NCBI RefSeq assembly: GCF_030160235.1
Contig: NZ_BSNY01000023.1
Coordinates: 1 to 64,000, forward strand
Length of the DNA: 64,000 nucleotides
Reading direction: 5' to 3'
Origin: Mesorhizobium huakuii
GTDB lineage: Bacteria > Pseudomonadota > Alphaproteobacteria > Rhizobiales > Rhizobiaceae
The notes below the pieces were generated by a model that was not told the origin of the DNA, ran no database searches, and saw only the letters and a list, made by a program, of their open reading frames with translations. Both the position numbers and the translations under genes were made by a program. Positions 25,728-33,329 of this stretch are shown in pieces. Numbering within the stretch: the stretch's first letter is position 1; every line of letters begins with the position of its first letter.

Positions 25728-25799
25728 GCCTCCAATACCCCAGCAATTCCTTCAGCCGTATCGCCCGCCAGACATGCTCGATTGCATAGTGGTCGAAGG
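25728..25799 (-). pseudogene. Degenerate copy of the 3' end of the S24 repressor gene
   Basis: These 72 bp match 26168-26239, the last part of the repressor gene, at roughly 87% (about nine mismatches, no gaps). On the minus strand it would encode a tail like 'HVWRAIRLKELLGY', compared with 'HVWRVIPLKELLGY' in the intact gene. Nothing upstream of it resembles the rest of a repressor. It is a leftover of an older repressor copy or of an unequal recombination event. Confidence 0.65.
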
Positions 25800-25846
25800 G
25801 TTGCGTTTCTCAATCGTCGGCTTCGCGTGGGCTCAATGTTGGCGCG

Positions 25847-26035
25847 TCAAGGTTTGGGTATAGACACCTTGAACGTTCCATCTCGATCTCGCGAAACTTT
25901 TATCGGATGATCGGGAATCGTAGGGGGCGGCGCCATGTTGGCCGCCATTCCGTCTTCCAGCCGGTCCGCTCGCAGCAGTTCTTCCGCTCTTGCGGTCTTG
26001 AGTCGCTCCAACTGGTCGATAAGAAATCCGGACAT
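25847..26035 (-). CDS. Small hypothetical protein, 62 residues
   Basis: A short gene with a good ribosome-binding site (CGGAGA, 7 bp before ATG at 26035). The product starts 'MSGFLIDQLERLKTARAEEL', predicted helical, then a Pro-rich middle and a short basic tail 'VSRDRDGTFKVSIPKP'. It resembles no family I know. It lies between the intact repressor gene and the degenerate repressor tail on the same strand and may be co-transcribed with the repressor. Confidence 0.5.
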   Translation of the reverse strand: MSGFLIDQLERLKTARAEELLRADRLEDGMAANMAPPPTIPDHPIKVSRDRDGTFKVSIPKP

Positions 26036-26171
26036 CGAATTCTCCGAGGCAACGGCAGGCAGTTTCCAGCAACTATGCATGTATGCAAATGTTTGCTGCG
26101 CGGCAAGAAATTGGTTTTTTGTTCGCTGGGCGAGCGCTTCTCATTCACAGGGAAGCGGGGAGGATCTGCCT

Positions 26172-26876
26172 CTAATACCCCAGCAATTCCTTCAGCGGTA
26201 TAACCCGCCAGACATGCTTGATCGCATAGCGGTTGAAGGTGATCGTCTTGGGCGGATTGTACTGCTCGACCACCAGCTCGCCCGCGGTGCGCTTGACCAG
26301 CTTCTTGACGAAGGCCTTGCCGTTCTTCTCGTTTTCTTCCGGAAACGTCTCGATCACCACATGGTCGCCGGGCACGGCGTCGCGGCCGCCGCAATAGATG
26401 AGGTCGCCGGGTTCGTAGCGCGGCACCATGGAATCGGACAATACGTGCAGGGCGAACACTTTCGGCAGGTTGCGCACGCCGGGCGGGCGCTGGACGTAGC
26501 CGGCGGGTTCGCCGTTGAAGGTGAAGTCGCCGTCATCGCCGCCGACCGCGGCGCCCAGCACCTCGATATCCATTGAGCCGGCGGGCATCGGGCCGGCATC
26601 GGTGACGATCTCGGCATCGGCCACCGGGCCGGCATCGTCGAGGAAGACGACCTCGCCTTTGCCAAGCGCCACCGGGTCGACACGCAGGAAGGCGGCGGTC
26701 TTCAACAGGTTCTCGGTCTTGGGCAGGTTGCGGCCGGTTTCCCAATTGCCGACGGCGGCGACATCGGTGTCGTTGTGCTCGGCAATGTGGCGCATGACCA
26801 GGCCGCGCTGCTTGCGCGCCTGGCGTATCGCCGCTCCGACCTTGATCGACAGTTCCGTTTTGGCCATGGCACCCAT
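26172..26876 (-). CDS. Phage-type repressor: XRE helix-turn-helix plus S24 peptidase domain
   Basis: A 234-residue CI/LexA-like repressor. Helix-turn-helix at about residues 11-65 ('IRQARKQRGLVMRHIAEHN'). The C-terminal S24 domain has the catalytic serine in 'SDSMVPRYEPGDLIY' (S149) and the lysine in 'KAFVKKLVKRT' (K191 or K192). A possible self-cleavage bond, Ala-Gly, is seen at residues 125-126 ('EPAGYVQ'), so it could be inactivated by RecA during DNA damage. It is divergent from the gene at 26951. The 17-bp motif in between, also found at 25260-25276, is its likely operator. Confidence 0.88.
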   Translation of the reverse strand: MGAMAKTELSIKVGAAIRQARKQRGLVMRHIAEHNDTDVAAVGNWETGRNLPKTENLLKTAAFLRVDPVALGKGEVVFLDDAGPVADAEIVTDAGPMPAGSMDIEVLGAAVGGDDGDFTFNGEPAGYVQRPPGVRNLPKVFALHVLSDSMVPRYEPGDLIYCGGRDAVPGDHVVIETFPEENEKNGKAFVKKLVKRTAGELVVEQYNPPKTITFNRYAIKHVWRVIPLKELLGY

Positions 26877-26923
26877 GTGAGCGATGAAAGCGGCTCTCGT
26901 CTATGAAAGAATGGCTTGCATCT

Positions 26924-26940
26924 ATTTTTGAGTTATGCTT
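26924..26940 (+). promoter_or_regulatory. 17-bp motif shared with 25260-25276 (copy 2, repressor promoter)
   Basis: ATTTTTGAGTTATGCTT lies in the 74-bp gap between the repressor gene (-) and the gene at 26951 (+). It is identical to the motif in the other divergent promoter region of this block. Two such copies around genes of one accessory block point to control by the S24 repressor. Confidence 0.55.
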
Positions 26941-26950
26941 ATATCTGGCC

Positions 26951-27334
26951 ATGCAGAACCTGTCCAGCTTTCACAGCGCGGTAGCGCCAGCCTCGCATGA
27001 GACGAACAAGGCAACCGATGTCGCCAGTCATTCCCTTCCGTTCCGGCCGTCCTCCTCCCCGGCCGGGGCGAAGCCCGAGCGCCTTGGTGCCTCGGGTCCG
27101 GTCCGCCCGTCCCTGGCGACCGGAACGGCCGGAGCCGCCGCTCCCCTCGGCTCCGGCCCCCAATTCGACCGGCCTGCCGCCGGTCCATACGCGCGCTCCT
27201 GCATCCGCACGCAGGACGGCACCGTCATCCTGTTCGAGCCGATGACGGGCAGGGCGGTTTCCGCGCCCGACAGGAAGACGGCTGAGGCGCGGCTGGCGCG
27301 CCTGACCGCGGGGCATTCGATCCGCTCCGGCTGA
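26951..27334 (+). CDS. Hypothetical protein opposite the phage-type repressor
   Basis: A 127-residue protein rich in Ala, Pro, Ser and Gly in its first 80 residues, with a more ordered C-terminus ('RTQDGTVILFEPMTGRAVSAPD' then 'AEARLARLTAGHSIRSG'). No family is recognised. Its position, transcribed away from a CI-like repressor, is that of an early gene in a lysogeny-type switch. Start: ATG at 26951; an in-frame start at 26903 would overlap the operator motif. Confidence 0.55.
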   Translation: MQNLSSFHSAVAPASHETNKATDVASHSLPFRPSSSPAGAKPERLGASGPVRPSLATGTAGAAAPLGSGPQFDRPAAGPYARSCIRTQDGTVILFEPMTGRAVSAPDRKTAEARLARLTAGHSIRSG

Positions 27335-27463
27335 TACCGGCCACGAGCCGGCTTTCGTACCGAACCCCCTGACCGTGGCCCGGACCGGGCCCGAACCCTG
27401 ACGCCTGACCGACGGCGCGCTCGCAAGCGCGGCCGAAGGCCGACCCTGGATGGAGCCTGGACA

Positions 27464-28141
27464 ATGGCAAGCTACAGCGACGCCGAACTGCAAGAGATCG
27501 CCCGCTGGCTGAAGGAGGGGCTTTCGGCCTCGAGGATCGCGGCGTCGTTCAGCGCGCTGCGCGGCAGCCCGGTCTCACGCAACGCCATCATCGGCATCGT
27601 CCACCGCAACGCCATGCTGGGTGCGATCGGCTTTGCCCATGGCCGGGGGATGCCACCGGTCGCGAGGCAGGCTGCCGGCGAACAGGCGACACGCAAGCCG
27701 GCGGCCGCAAAGCGGGCAAACGGCAAGGCCAGCGGCAAGGCGATGGCGCAAAAGCGCGCCGGCATCCATGCCGCCGAGGGCGCGCGCAAGAAGAAGGCGT
27801 GGACCCGGCGCGATTCCACGCCGGCGTGGCTGCCGCCGCGCCTGTTCGTGCGTGAGGTGGGCTTGCTGATCGCCGATGGCGAGGCCTACCGTCTAAAGGC
27901 GCCCGCGCCGCAGCGCGGACCGATCGGCCGCCAGCCGCATGGCGTGGCCATGCGCTTCATCGATTGCCTGTTCGACCGCTGCCGCGCGCCGCTCGACCTG
28001 GCGCTGGAAGAGGACCCGGAGAACGACGCGCCCGGCGGCCGGCCAGGTGCCGACATGCTGTGCTGCGGCATGCGAACCAAAGGGCTGAAAAGCTACTGCG
28101 GCTACCACCAGGCGCGGTTTCAGAGGCGGGTTTGCGCGTGA
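27464..28141 (+). CDS. GcrA-like cell-cycle regulator protein
   Basis: A 225-residue protein. The N-terminus 'LQEIARWLKEGLSASRIAASF' with 'RNAIIGIVHRN' is the GcrA helix-turn-helix type. The C-terminus has Cys/His motifs ('CLFDRC', 'CCGMRTKGLKSYCGYH') like the sigma-70-contact region of GcrA. A basic, low-complexity linker (about 75-115) joins them. Chromosomal GcrA activates promoters with methylated GANTC sites together with CcrM. A copy inside a phage-like block may redirect host cell-cycle transcription (inference). Confidence 0.8.
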   Translation: MASYSDAELQEIARWLKEGLSASRIAASFSALRGSPVSRNAIIGIVHRNAMLGAIGFAHGRGMPPVARQAAGEQATRKPAAAKRANGKASGKAMAQKRAGIHAAEGARKKKAWTRRDSTPAWLPPRLFVREVGLLIADGEAYRLKAPAPQRGPIGRQPHGVAMRFIDCLFDRCRAPLDLALEEDPENDAPGGRPGADMLCCGMRTKGLKSYCGYHQARFQRRVCA

Positions 28142-28143
28142 GC

Positions 28144-28470
28144 CTATTTCGGTATCTGCCGGCCCTGCTTGGGCATGCGGCTCTGCACGGTGCGTGCCTC
28201 CAGCCGCATCGGCGGGCCACCTTCGGCTACCAGGATGCCGGCGACGCGGGCAAAGCCGGTGAATACCTTTATCGCGTCGGATTCGGAGATCTGCGCGGCG
28301 ATCGCGGCACTGCAGGCGTTGAGCGCGCTGCGGTAAACATGGCCGCGCCGCTCGATCGGCCAGCGCTGCAGAAAATCGGCCGCGTCGCTGACGCTGTCGA
28401 TCTCCTCGACCTGCCCTTCCAGGCTGACTTTGAGCGGCACTCCGGTTTTCAGCGTACCCACGGCGTTCAC
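28144..28470 (-). CDS. DUF982-family small protein (copy 1)
   Basis: A 108-residue protein of the DUF982 type, with 'VPLKVSLEGQVEEIDSVSDAADFLQRWP' followed by a helical stretch with a conserved 'A...AF..FARVAGILV' pattern. The family is common in rhizobia and of unknown function. It overlaps nothing but ends 2 bp from the GcrA-like stop, so the two genes converge. A second, divergent member lies 75 bp upstream on the same strand. Confidence 0.72.
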   Translation of the reverse strand: MNAVGTLKTGVPLKVSLEGQVEEIDSVSDAADFLQRWPIERRGHVYRSALNACSAAIAAQISESDAIKVFTGFARVAGILVAEGGPPMRLEARTVQSRMPKQGRQIPK

Positions 28471-28545
28471 CTTCGATCTGAGCGAGACTATAAAGCCCGC
28501 GCTTATAAACGCGCAAGGCCGCCACGCGGTTGCATCGCCCCAGCG

Positions 28546-28827
28546 TCACGGGCCGACGGCGGCGTCGAGCCAGTCATGCGCGCGGCTTCTCGGCCTGGCC
28601 ACCAATATGCCTTGTTGCCGGGCGGTCTTGCTGAAGGCCTCGAAGGCGGTGCGCGGGCAGCAACTGCCCTCGACCGCCAGCCGGACCAGCCTTGCGGCTT
28701 CGATATAGGCGGGTGCTGTCTTGTCGGGCCACTTGTGCCGCAATGCCGTCTCGGCGTCGGCCACCGAGCCGACCAGCATGGTCTTGTTGTCGCAAAAACG
28801 CAGCGTAATCGGCATGAACGCCGTCAT
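28546..28827 (-). CDS. DUF982-family small protein (copy 2)
   Basis: A 93-residue DUF982 protein: 'MPITLRFCDNKTMLVGSVADAETALRHKWP' and 'AFEAFSKTARQQGILV'. It has the same length and layout as the neighbouring copy but only limited identity, so they are old paralogues. ATG at 28827 gives the family's normal N-terminus; an upstream ATG at 28848 is possible. It is divergent from the DUF1376 gene at 28914. Confidence 0.72.
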   Translation of the reverse strand: MTAFMPITLRFCDNKTMLVGSVADAETALRHKWPDKTAPAYIEAARLVRLAVEGSCCPRTAFEAFSKTARQQGILVARPRSRAHDWLDAAVGP

Positions 28828-28913
28828 CGGCAAACCTCCCCTTGGCACGGACGCGTCATAACGTGCGGGCCGGCGGCTGGTTCCATTAGCTTGCGTGCAA
28901 GCATGGGGCCGGC

Positions 28914-29669
28914 ATGAGCGAGCGGCCCTTCATGCAACTCTACGTCTCCGATTTCGTCGGCGACACCTTGCAGCTCTCCACCGAGCAGATCGGCGCCTAC
29001 ATGCTCATCCTGATGGCGATGTGGAACGCCGGCGGCCGGCTGCCCGATGACGACGCCAAGCTCGCGCGGGTGGCGCGCCTTTCCCTCAAGAGATGGCGCG
29101 CCATCAGCGCCGATCTTTTGAGCTTCTTCGAGCGCGAGGCGGGCGAGATCGGCCACAAGAGGCTGGCGAAGGAACTGCACAAAGCGCAGGTCAAAAGCGA
29201 AGCGAGGGCCGCCGCCGGCGCACGCGGCGGTGCCGTCACCGCCTTGAAAACAAGGGCGCATGGGGCGGCAAATGCCGGCACTTTGCCGCGGCATTCTCCA
29301 GACTCCAGAAACCAGAATGAAAAAGCTTCCGCTTTTTCCCCTGAAAATGCGCAGCATTTTTCGGCTCGTGGAGAGCAAGAAGCGGGGGCGTCCTCCCCTG
29401 AAAATGCGCAGCATTTTTCGGCTCGCGGGGAGCAAGAAGCGGGGGCGTCCTCCCCTGAAAATGCGCAGCATTTGTGCCCTGTGGGCAGGAACAGACCGCA
29501 TCGCGGTCGTTCGGGAAAGAAACCCGGCTGGCACCGGCCGAAAACCCATACCGACGCCGCCAACGCCATCATCGAGGAGATACGCACCCATGACCGCAGC
29601 CGAACTGCAGCAGGCGACGAAGGCGCTGGCCGCGATGTTCTCATGCTTCCCGCAATCCGCCCTGACTGA
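28914..29669 (+). CDS. DUF1376-domain protein with a tandem-repeat insert
   Basis: A 251-residue protein. The first 95 residues form a DUF1376 domain ('FMQLYVSDFVGDTLQLSTEQ', 'GAYMLILMAMWNAGGRLPDDD'), a family common in prophages and linked to replication or DNA-binding functions. The rest contains 2.4 copies of a 19-residue repeat (SPENAQHFSARGEQEAGAS) encoded by a 57-bp tandem repeat. A basic tail follows. Its end overlaps the next gene by 80 bp in another frame. Confidence 0.82.
   Translation: MSERPFMQLYVSDFVGDTLQLSTEQIGAYMLILMAMWNAGGRLPDDDAKLARVARLSLKRWRAISADLLSFFEREAGEIGHKRLAKELHKAQVKSEARAAAGARGGAVTALKTRAHGAANAGTLPRHSPDSRNQNEKASAFSPENAQHFSARGEQEAGASSPENAQHFSARGEQEAGASSPENAQHLCPVGRNRPHRGRSGKKPGWHRPKTHTDAANAIIEEIRTHDRSRTAAGDEGAGRDVLMLPAIRPD
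29337..29473. repeat. 57-bp tandem repeat inside the DUF1376 gene
   Basis: Two full units (29337-29393 and 29394-29450) and a partial third (29451-29473). The two full units differ at very few bases. The period of 57 keeps the reading frame (19 residues), so copy number can change without breaking the protein. Near-identity suggests a recent expansion. Confidence 0.88.
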
Positions 29670-29898
29670 TGTCGAGATGCAGATGCGTGGCTATCTCGGC
29701 GCGGTGCGCGACGCCGAACTCGCCGATCTGCAGGCCGCCATCCAGCGCTTCGTGCGCGGCGAGGTAAGAACCGGCAACGCCCAGTTCTGCCCGTCTAGCG
29801 CGCAGCTCTGCATCGAGGTGCGGGAGCGGCGGACGATGCGCGAGCTGATGGCGCGGCGGGCGGTGCAAGCGCCCGCGAAGCAAGTGATTGCTCGATGA
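29590..29898 (+). CDS. Small protein of unknown function after DUF1376
   Basis: A 102-residue, mainly helical protein ('AELQQATKALAAMFSCFPQS', then 'LADLQAAIQRFVRGEVRTGN' and 'FCPSSAQLCIEVRERR'). It starts inside the 3' end of the DUF1376 gene (80-bp overlap, different frame). This fits coupled expression. In prophage-like blocks small proteins of this type follow the DUF1376 gene and may act with it on DNA; that is inference from position. Confidence 0.65.
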   Translation: MTAAELQQATKALAAMFSCFPQSALTDVEMQMRGYLGAVRDAELADLQAAIQRFVRGEVRTGNAQFCPSSAQLCIEVRERRTMRELMARRAVQAPAKQVIAR

Positions 29899-29943
29899 TC
29901 TCTCCAACCAGAAACGCCTCAGCCCAAACCCAAGGAGCCACCC

Positions 29944-30537
29944 ATGCCCAAGAAAGCCAAAGCCGCCAAAGCGCAGGCGCCGAAACTGCCGAAGGGCGAG
30001 GCCGAGCAGGTGCGCATCCGCCGCGAAGTCGGCCATGATTTCGCGCTGAAAGACGACGCCTTCGGCCGCAAGCGGCTGGCCGCCGGCACGGCTGAAGCAC
30101 GGCGCGTCTACGAGGTCTCGAATGATGGCTACACCTCCACCGGCGGCATTGTACGGGTGCGCAATGTCGATCCGTTGCTGGGCATCACCTCACTATCGCG
30201 CCAGCAGCGCGAGGCCGGCCAGCGCTACCGCGAGGATTTCCAGTGCAGCCAGCAGGCGGGCGTGAAACCGATGCGCTGGAGCGAGCGCGTCGACGGCGGC
30301 CGCCAGGGCGGCGGCATCGCCGACAGCGTGCTCGACGCCGGTCGGGCGCATGCCGCCGCCACAAGGGCGCTGGGTCACTGGGAAGTGGCGGTGGTGGTGC
30401 GACAAGTCTGTTGCGCCGGCGGGTCGATCAAGAGCCTGGCGGAGCAGACGGGCGAGGGCAGGGACGTGGTGACGAAGCTGTTGAAGGTCGGGCTGGACCT
30501 GCTGGCGGTACATTATGGGATGATGATGGGGCGGTGA
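29944..30537 (+). CDS. DUF6456-like protein of phage-like block
   Basis: A 197-residue protein with a basic N-terminus ('PKKAKAAKAQAPKLPKGEAE') and a C-terminal helical domain that contains 'QREAGQRYREDFQCSQQAG' and 'GGSIKSLAEQTGEGRDVVTKLLK'. The last part resembles a helix-turn-helix. The pattern resembles the rhizobial DUF6456 family, a tentative assignment. It is the last gene of the plus-strand set in this block and ends at a strong hairpin. Confidence 0.65.
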   Translation: MPKKAKAAKAQAPKLPKGEAEQVRIRREVGHDFALKDDAFGRKRLAAGTAEARRVYEVSNDGYTSTGGIVRVRNVDPLLGITSLSRQQREAGQRYREDFQCSQQAGVKPMRWSERVDGGRQGGGIADSVLDAGRAHAAATRALGHWEVAVVVRQVCCAGGSIKSLAEQTGEGRDVVTKLLKVGLDLLAVHYGMMMGR

Positions 30538-30551
30538 GGGCCGGCCAAACA

Positions 30552-30576
30552 ATCCGGCCGGCGATGCCGGCCGGAT
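30552..30576. terminator. Hairpin between convergent genes
   Basis: ATCCGGCCGGC, GAT, GCCGGCCGGAT: a perfect 11-bp stem with a 3-base loop between the convergent genes ending at 30537 (+) and 30595 (-). There is no long T-run on either side, so it may act as a bidirectional but weak or Rho-assisted terminator. Confidence 0.5.
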
Positions 30577-30594
30577 CAGTTCACAGGGATCAGA

Positions 30595-30897
30595 TTATCC
30601 GCAGACGCGGACTTCCTCGGTGATCCTGTGATGATGGCGCCAGTGATTGATCACTTCGATGTGGCAACGGTGGTGCCGGTGGAAATAACGCGGCCTGTAA
30701 CCGTCATCATAGGGGTCGTAGGGGCTGTAGACATAACGCCCGCCGCCATAGTCCCCATAGCCATCGTAATAGTCATTGCCGTAAGAATTGTCGTAGCCGC
30801 CGATGCCGATAAAGACGTGACTGCGGGCGGCCGCCGGGGCGATCATCGCCGCAGCCGAAGCAATGGCGATAACCGAGACAAGCAGGAGCTTCTTCAT
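30595..30897 (-). CDS. Small exported His/Tyr/Gly-rich protein
   Basis: A 100-residue protein with a clear signal peptide ('MKKLLLVSVIAIASAAAMIA', cleavage near 'APAAARS'), then a Gly/Tyr/Asp-rich stretch and a His-rich tail ('RYFHRHHRCHIEVINHWRHHH'). The His cluster could bind metal ions. AAAAGGAGG stands before ATG at 30897. It is a single-gene unit with no recognised family. Confidence 0.75.
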   Translation of the reverse strand: MKKLLLVSVIAIASAAAMIAPAAARSHVFIGIGGYDNSYGNDYYDGYGDYGGGRYVYSPYDPYDDGYRPRYFHRHHRCHIEVINHWRHHHRITEEVRVCG

Positions 30898-31043
30898 GGC
30901 TACCTCCTTTTCAGGTTGATCTAATATAACTCCCGGAAGGCGGGCGCGTTCCATGGATTTTACGATCCACCGACCAGATCAGGGCGCGGAATGTGACGCT
31001 TTGGCGCTACGTGGCGGAGCTGGTTGATGCCGGCTGAGGGCTC

Positions 31044-31192
31044 TTCCCTTCTCCCCTTGTGGGAGAAGGTGGATCGGCGCGCAGTGCCGAGACGGTTGAG
31101 GGGTGGGTGCCGGAGTGCCGTCGGTGCCAAGCTGGAGCACCCCTCATCCGACCTCGCTTCGCGAGGCCACCTTCTCCCACAAGGGGAGTAGG
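31044..31192. repeat. Palindromic intergenic mosaic element, copy 3
   Basis: About 150 bp: CTCCCCTTGTGGGAGAAGG on the left with GGATCGGCGCGCAGTGCCGAGACGG, and on the right CATCCGACCTCGCTTCGCGAGGCCACCTTCTCCC. The central stretch 'GCCAAGCTGGAGCAC' also occurs in copy 1 (near 20530), which supports a common origin. It separates the divergent His-rich protein from the acyltransferase. Confidence 0.83.
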
Positions 31193-31211
31193 GAACACCC
31201 GCTTTACCCCT

Positions 31212-33188
31212 CTAAAACAGCGCCTTCTCCAGCGGCCCCTCCAAGGTCTCCGCAAAGGCCGTCGCCAGATGGTGGCGGTCACGAAACGCGAGTTTGCCAC
31301 CGATGAAGACATGGCACTGGGTCGGACCGCAGAAGCGGTCGGTGAGGTCGACATAGCGCGTGTCGGGGACGCTTTTGACCACGGCGCGCTCTTGGGCGGC
31401 GGCGCCGTCATTCGCGGCCTGCGCCCGCGGCGTGTCGCAGCGCGAGGGGGGCTCGCGCCACCACAGGGCACGGGCCACGCAGGAATCGGCAAAGCTGTCG
31501 CCGATCGGCGTGTCGCGGATGACGGCGGTCTCGACGCCGGCCTGGCTGAAGGCCTGCAGCGTGGAGCGCAGGCCGGCCTGCCAGCGCGCGGTCTCGGCCT
31601 TGCGGCCGGCGGCGGGCATGTCGCGCGTCAGGTTGCCGATCGAGAATTCCGAGATCACCACCAGGCGCGGCTTGCGGCGGATGATGTCCGCGATCGCCTG
31701 CTCGCGCCAGGCGTCGCATTCGGTGTAGTCGCGCTTCAGCACCGTGTTGAAGGTCGACAGCCGCGAGGCGCGGCACGAGGATTTGAGATAGGTGACCACC
31801 TTGGTGTCGTTGCGCCTGGCCGCCTCGACCAGCGGCGTCGACCAATGGTCGGCATGTGAATCGCCGAACAGCACGATGGTGTGGGCAGCATCCACCGGGC
31901 CGAAGGTGCAGGGCTTCGGCTTCACCGTGTGGAAGTCGAGCAGGCAGTTTTTGTCGGTGGCGCGCGCGATGGAAGGCTGTTCGGCCGCCTGTTCGATGCC
32001 GCGCTGGGCGGGGTCTATGTTGCGGGTCGCCAGATGCGCGTTGGCATAGGCCGCCGCCACGCCCACGCCGGTCAGCGCCAGGGCGGGGGCCAGCGCTCGA
32101 GCGCCCGCCATCAGCCAGCCGCCGCGCCGCGCCGGGTTCTCGATCAAATGATAGGTGAGGAATGCCAGCGCCAGCGCCAGCGCGCCGCAGCCGAAGCGCT
32201 GGAGGACGCTGAGATCCGGCGCCAGCATGCCGGCATAGACGATGATCGGCCAGTGCCAGAGATAGAGCGAATAGGAGAGCGTGCCGACCCACTGCAGGGG
32301 CGGCAGCGAAAGCAGGGAAGCGGGCGCGAGGGCCTGCCAGCGGGCCGGGCTGGTTGCCGCCGCATGGTTCTCTTCGCCGGCGCCGCTCAGCAGCACCAGC
32401 ACCGTGCCGGCGACCGGCAGCAGCGCGTACCAGCCGGGGAAGGGCAGGTCCTCGCTCAAGCTGAGATAGGCGACCGCGATCAACGCCAGGCCGAGCCAGC
32501 CCTGCGCCGATCGCAGCCATGGCCGCTGTTGCCACAAGGCCGCCGGCGCCAGCGTCGCCAGGCCGCCGGCGGCGAATTCCCAGGCGCGCAGCGGCGAGAA
32601 GTAGAAGGCCCAGGCCGGCGAGAGGCTGGTGAGCCACAGGCAGGCGGCGAAGGAGGCGAGGCCGGCGACGCCGATCACCGCCACCGCCATGCGCCGGCCT
32701 GGACGCAGCCAGGCGGCGAACAAAAGCAGCGCCGGCCAGACGAGATAGAACTGCTCCTCCACCGACAGCGACCAGAAGTGGATGAAGGGGTTGCTCAAGG
32801 CATCGGCGGCGAAATAGTCGAACGACCAGCGCAGCAGCCACAGATTGATGGCATAGGCCGAGGCGAACATGGCGCCGCGCGAATAGAGCGCCTGCTCCTG
32901 CGGCGCCAGGATGAAATAGCCGGCGCCGAGCGTCGCCAGGATGACGAACAGGGCCGCCGGCAAGAGACGCCGGGCGCGGCGGGCATAGAAGCGCCAGAGG
33001 TCGAGCCGGCCGGTCTCGGTGATCTCGCCCATCAGGTGCGTCGTGATCAGCCAGCCGGAGATGACGAAGAAGATGTCGACGCCGGCAAAGCCGCCAGGCA
33101 GTGCCGAGAGGCCGAAATGATAGGCCACGACGCCGCCGACCGCCAGCGCGCGCAATCCCTGTATGTCAGGCCGAAACGATGCCGCCAC
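31212..33188 (-). CDS. Acyltransferase 3 fused to an SGNH hydrolase domain (OafA/YrhL type)
   Basis: A 658-residue membrane enzyme. The first ~380 residues contain ten or eleven transmembrane segments of the acyltransferase-3 family ('GLRALAVGGVVAYHFGLSALPGGFAGVDIFF' at the start carries the catalytic His). The C-terminal ~250 residues form an SGNH domain ('VLFGDSHADHWSTPLVEAA' and 'FRDRHHLATAF', the Ser and the Asp-His pair). Such proteins O-acetylate surface polysaccharides or other glycans. It is not linked to the polysaccharide locus at 50-64 kb. Confidence 0.9.
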   Translation of the reverse strand: MAASFRPDIQGLRALAVGGVVAYHFGLSALPGGFAGVDIFFVISGWLITTHLMGEITETGRLDLWRFYARRARRLLPAALFVILATLGAGYFILAPQEQALYSRGAMFASAYAINLWLLRWSFDYFAADALSNPFIHFWSLSVEEQFYLVWPALLLFAAWLRPGRRMAVAVIGVAGLASFAACLWLTSLSPAWAFYFSPLRAWEFAAGGLATLAPAALWQQRPWLRSAQGWLGLALIAVAYLSLSEDLPFPGWYALLPVAGTVLVLLSGAGEENHAAATSPARWQALAPASLLSLPPLQWVGTLSYSLYLWHWPIIVYAGMLAPDLSVLQRFGCGALALALAFLTYHLIENPARRGGWLMAGARALAPALALTGVGVAAAYANAHLATRNIDPAQRGIEQAAEQPSIARATDKNCLLDFHTVKPKPCTFGPVDAAHTIVLFGDSHADHWSTPLVEAARRNDTKVVTYLKSSCRASRLSTFNTVLKRDYTECDAWREQAIADIIRRKPRLVVISEFSIGNLTRDMPAAGRKAETARWQAGLRSTLQAFSQAGVETAVIRDTPIGDSFADSCVARALWWREPPSRCDTPRAQAANDGAAAQERAVVKSVPDTRYVDLTDRFCGPTQCHVFIGGKLAFRDRHHLATAFAETLEGPLEKALF

Positions 33189-33329
33189 GACAGCTCCTTC
33201 GTTGCGCCCAGCCCGCCCCGCGTGTCTCGGCCTGGCCGGCCGCTATCGCAATGCAACATGCTTTTCGCAGTGCAACATGGCCAGAACAAGGAAACGGTCG
33301 GAAAGGGCGGCGGCTTCGCCGACTGATAC

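Noticed and set aside
24846-30537. A complete prophage
   Set aside because: There is a repressor and several phage-type small proteins, but no integrase, terminase, capsid, tail or lysis genes and no visible attachment sites; only 'phage-like block' is justified.
31881-33326. A 481-codon plus-strand open frame opposite the acyltransferase
   Set aside because: Low-complexity antisense shadow; the minus-strand protein has full acyltransferase-3 and SGNH motifs.
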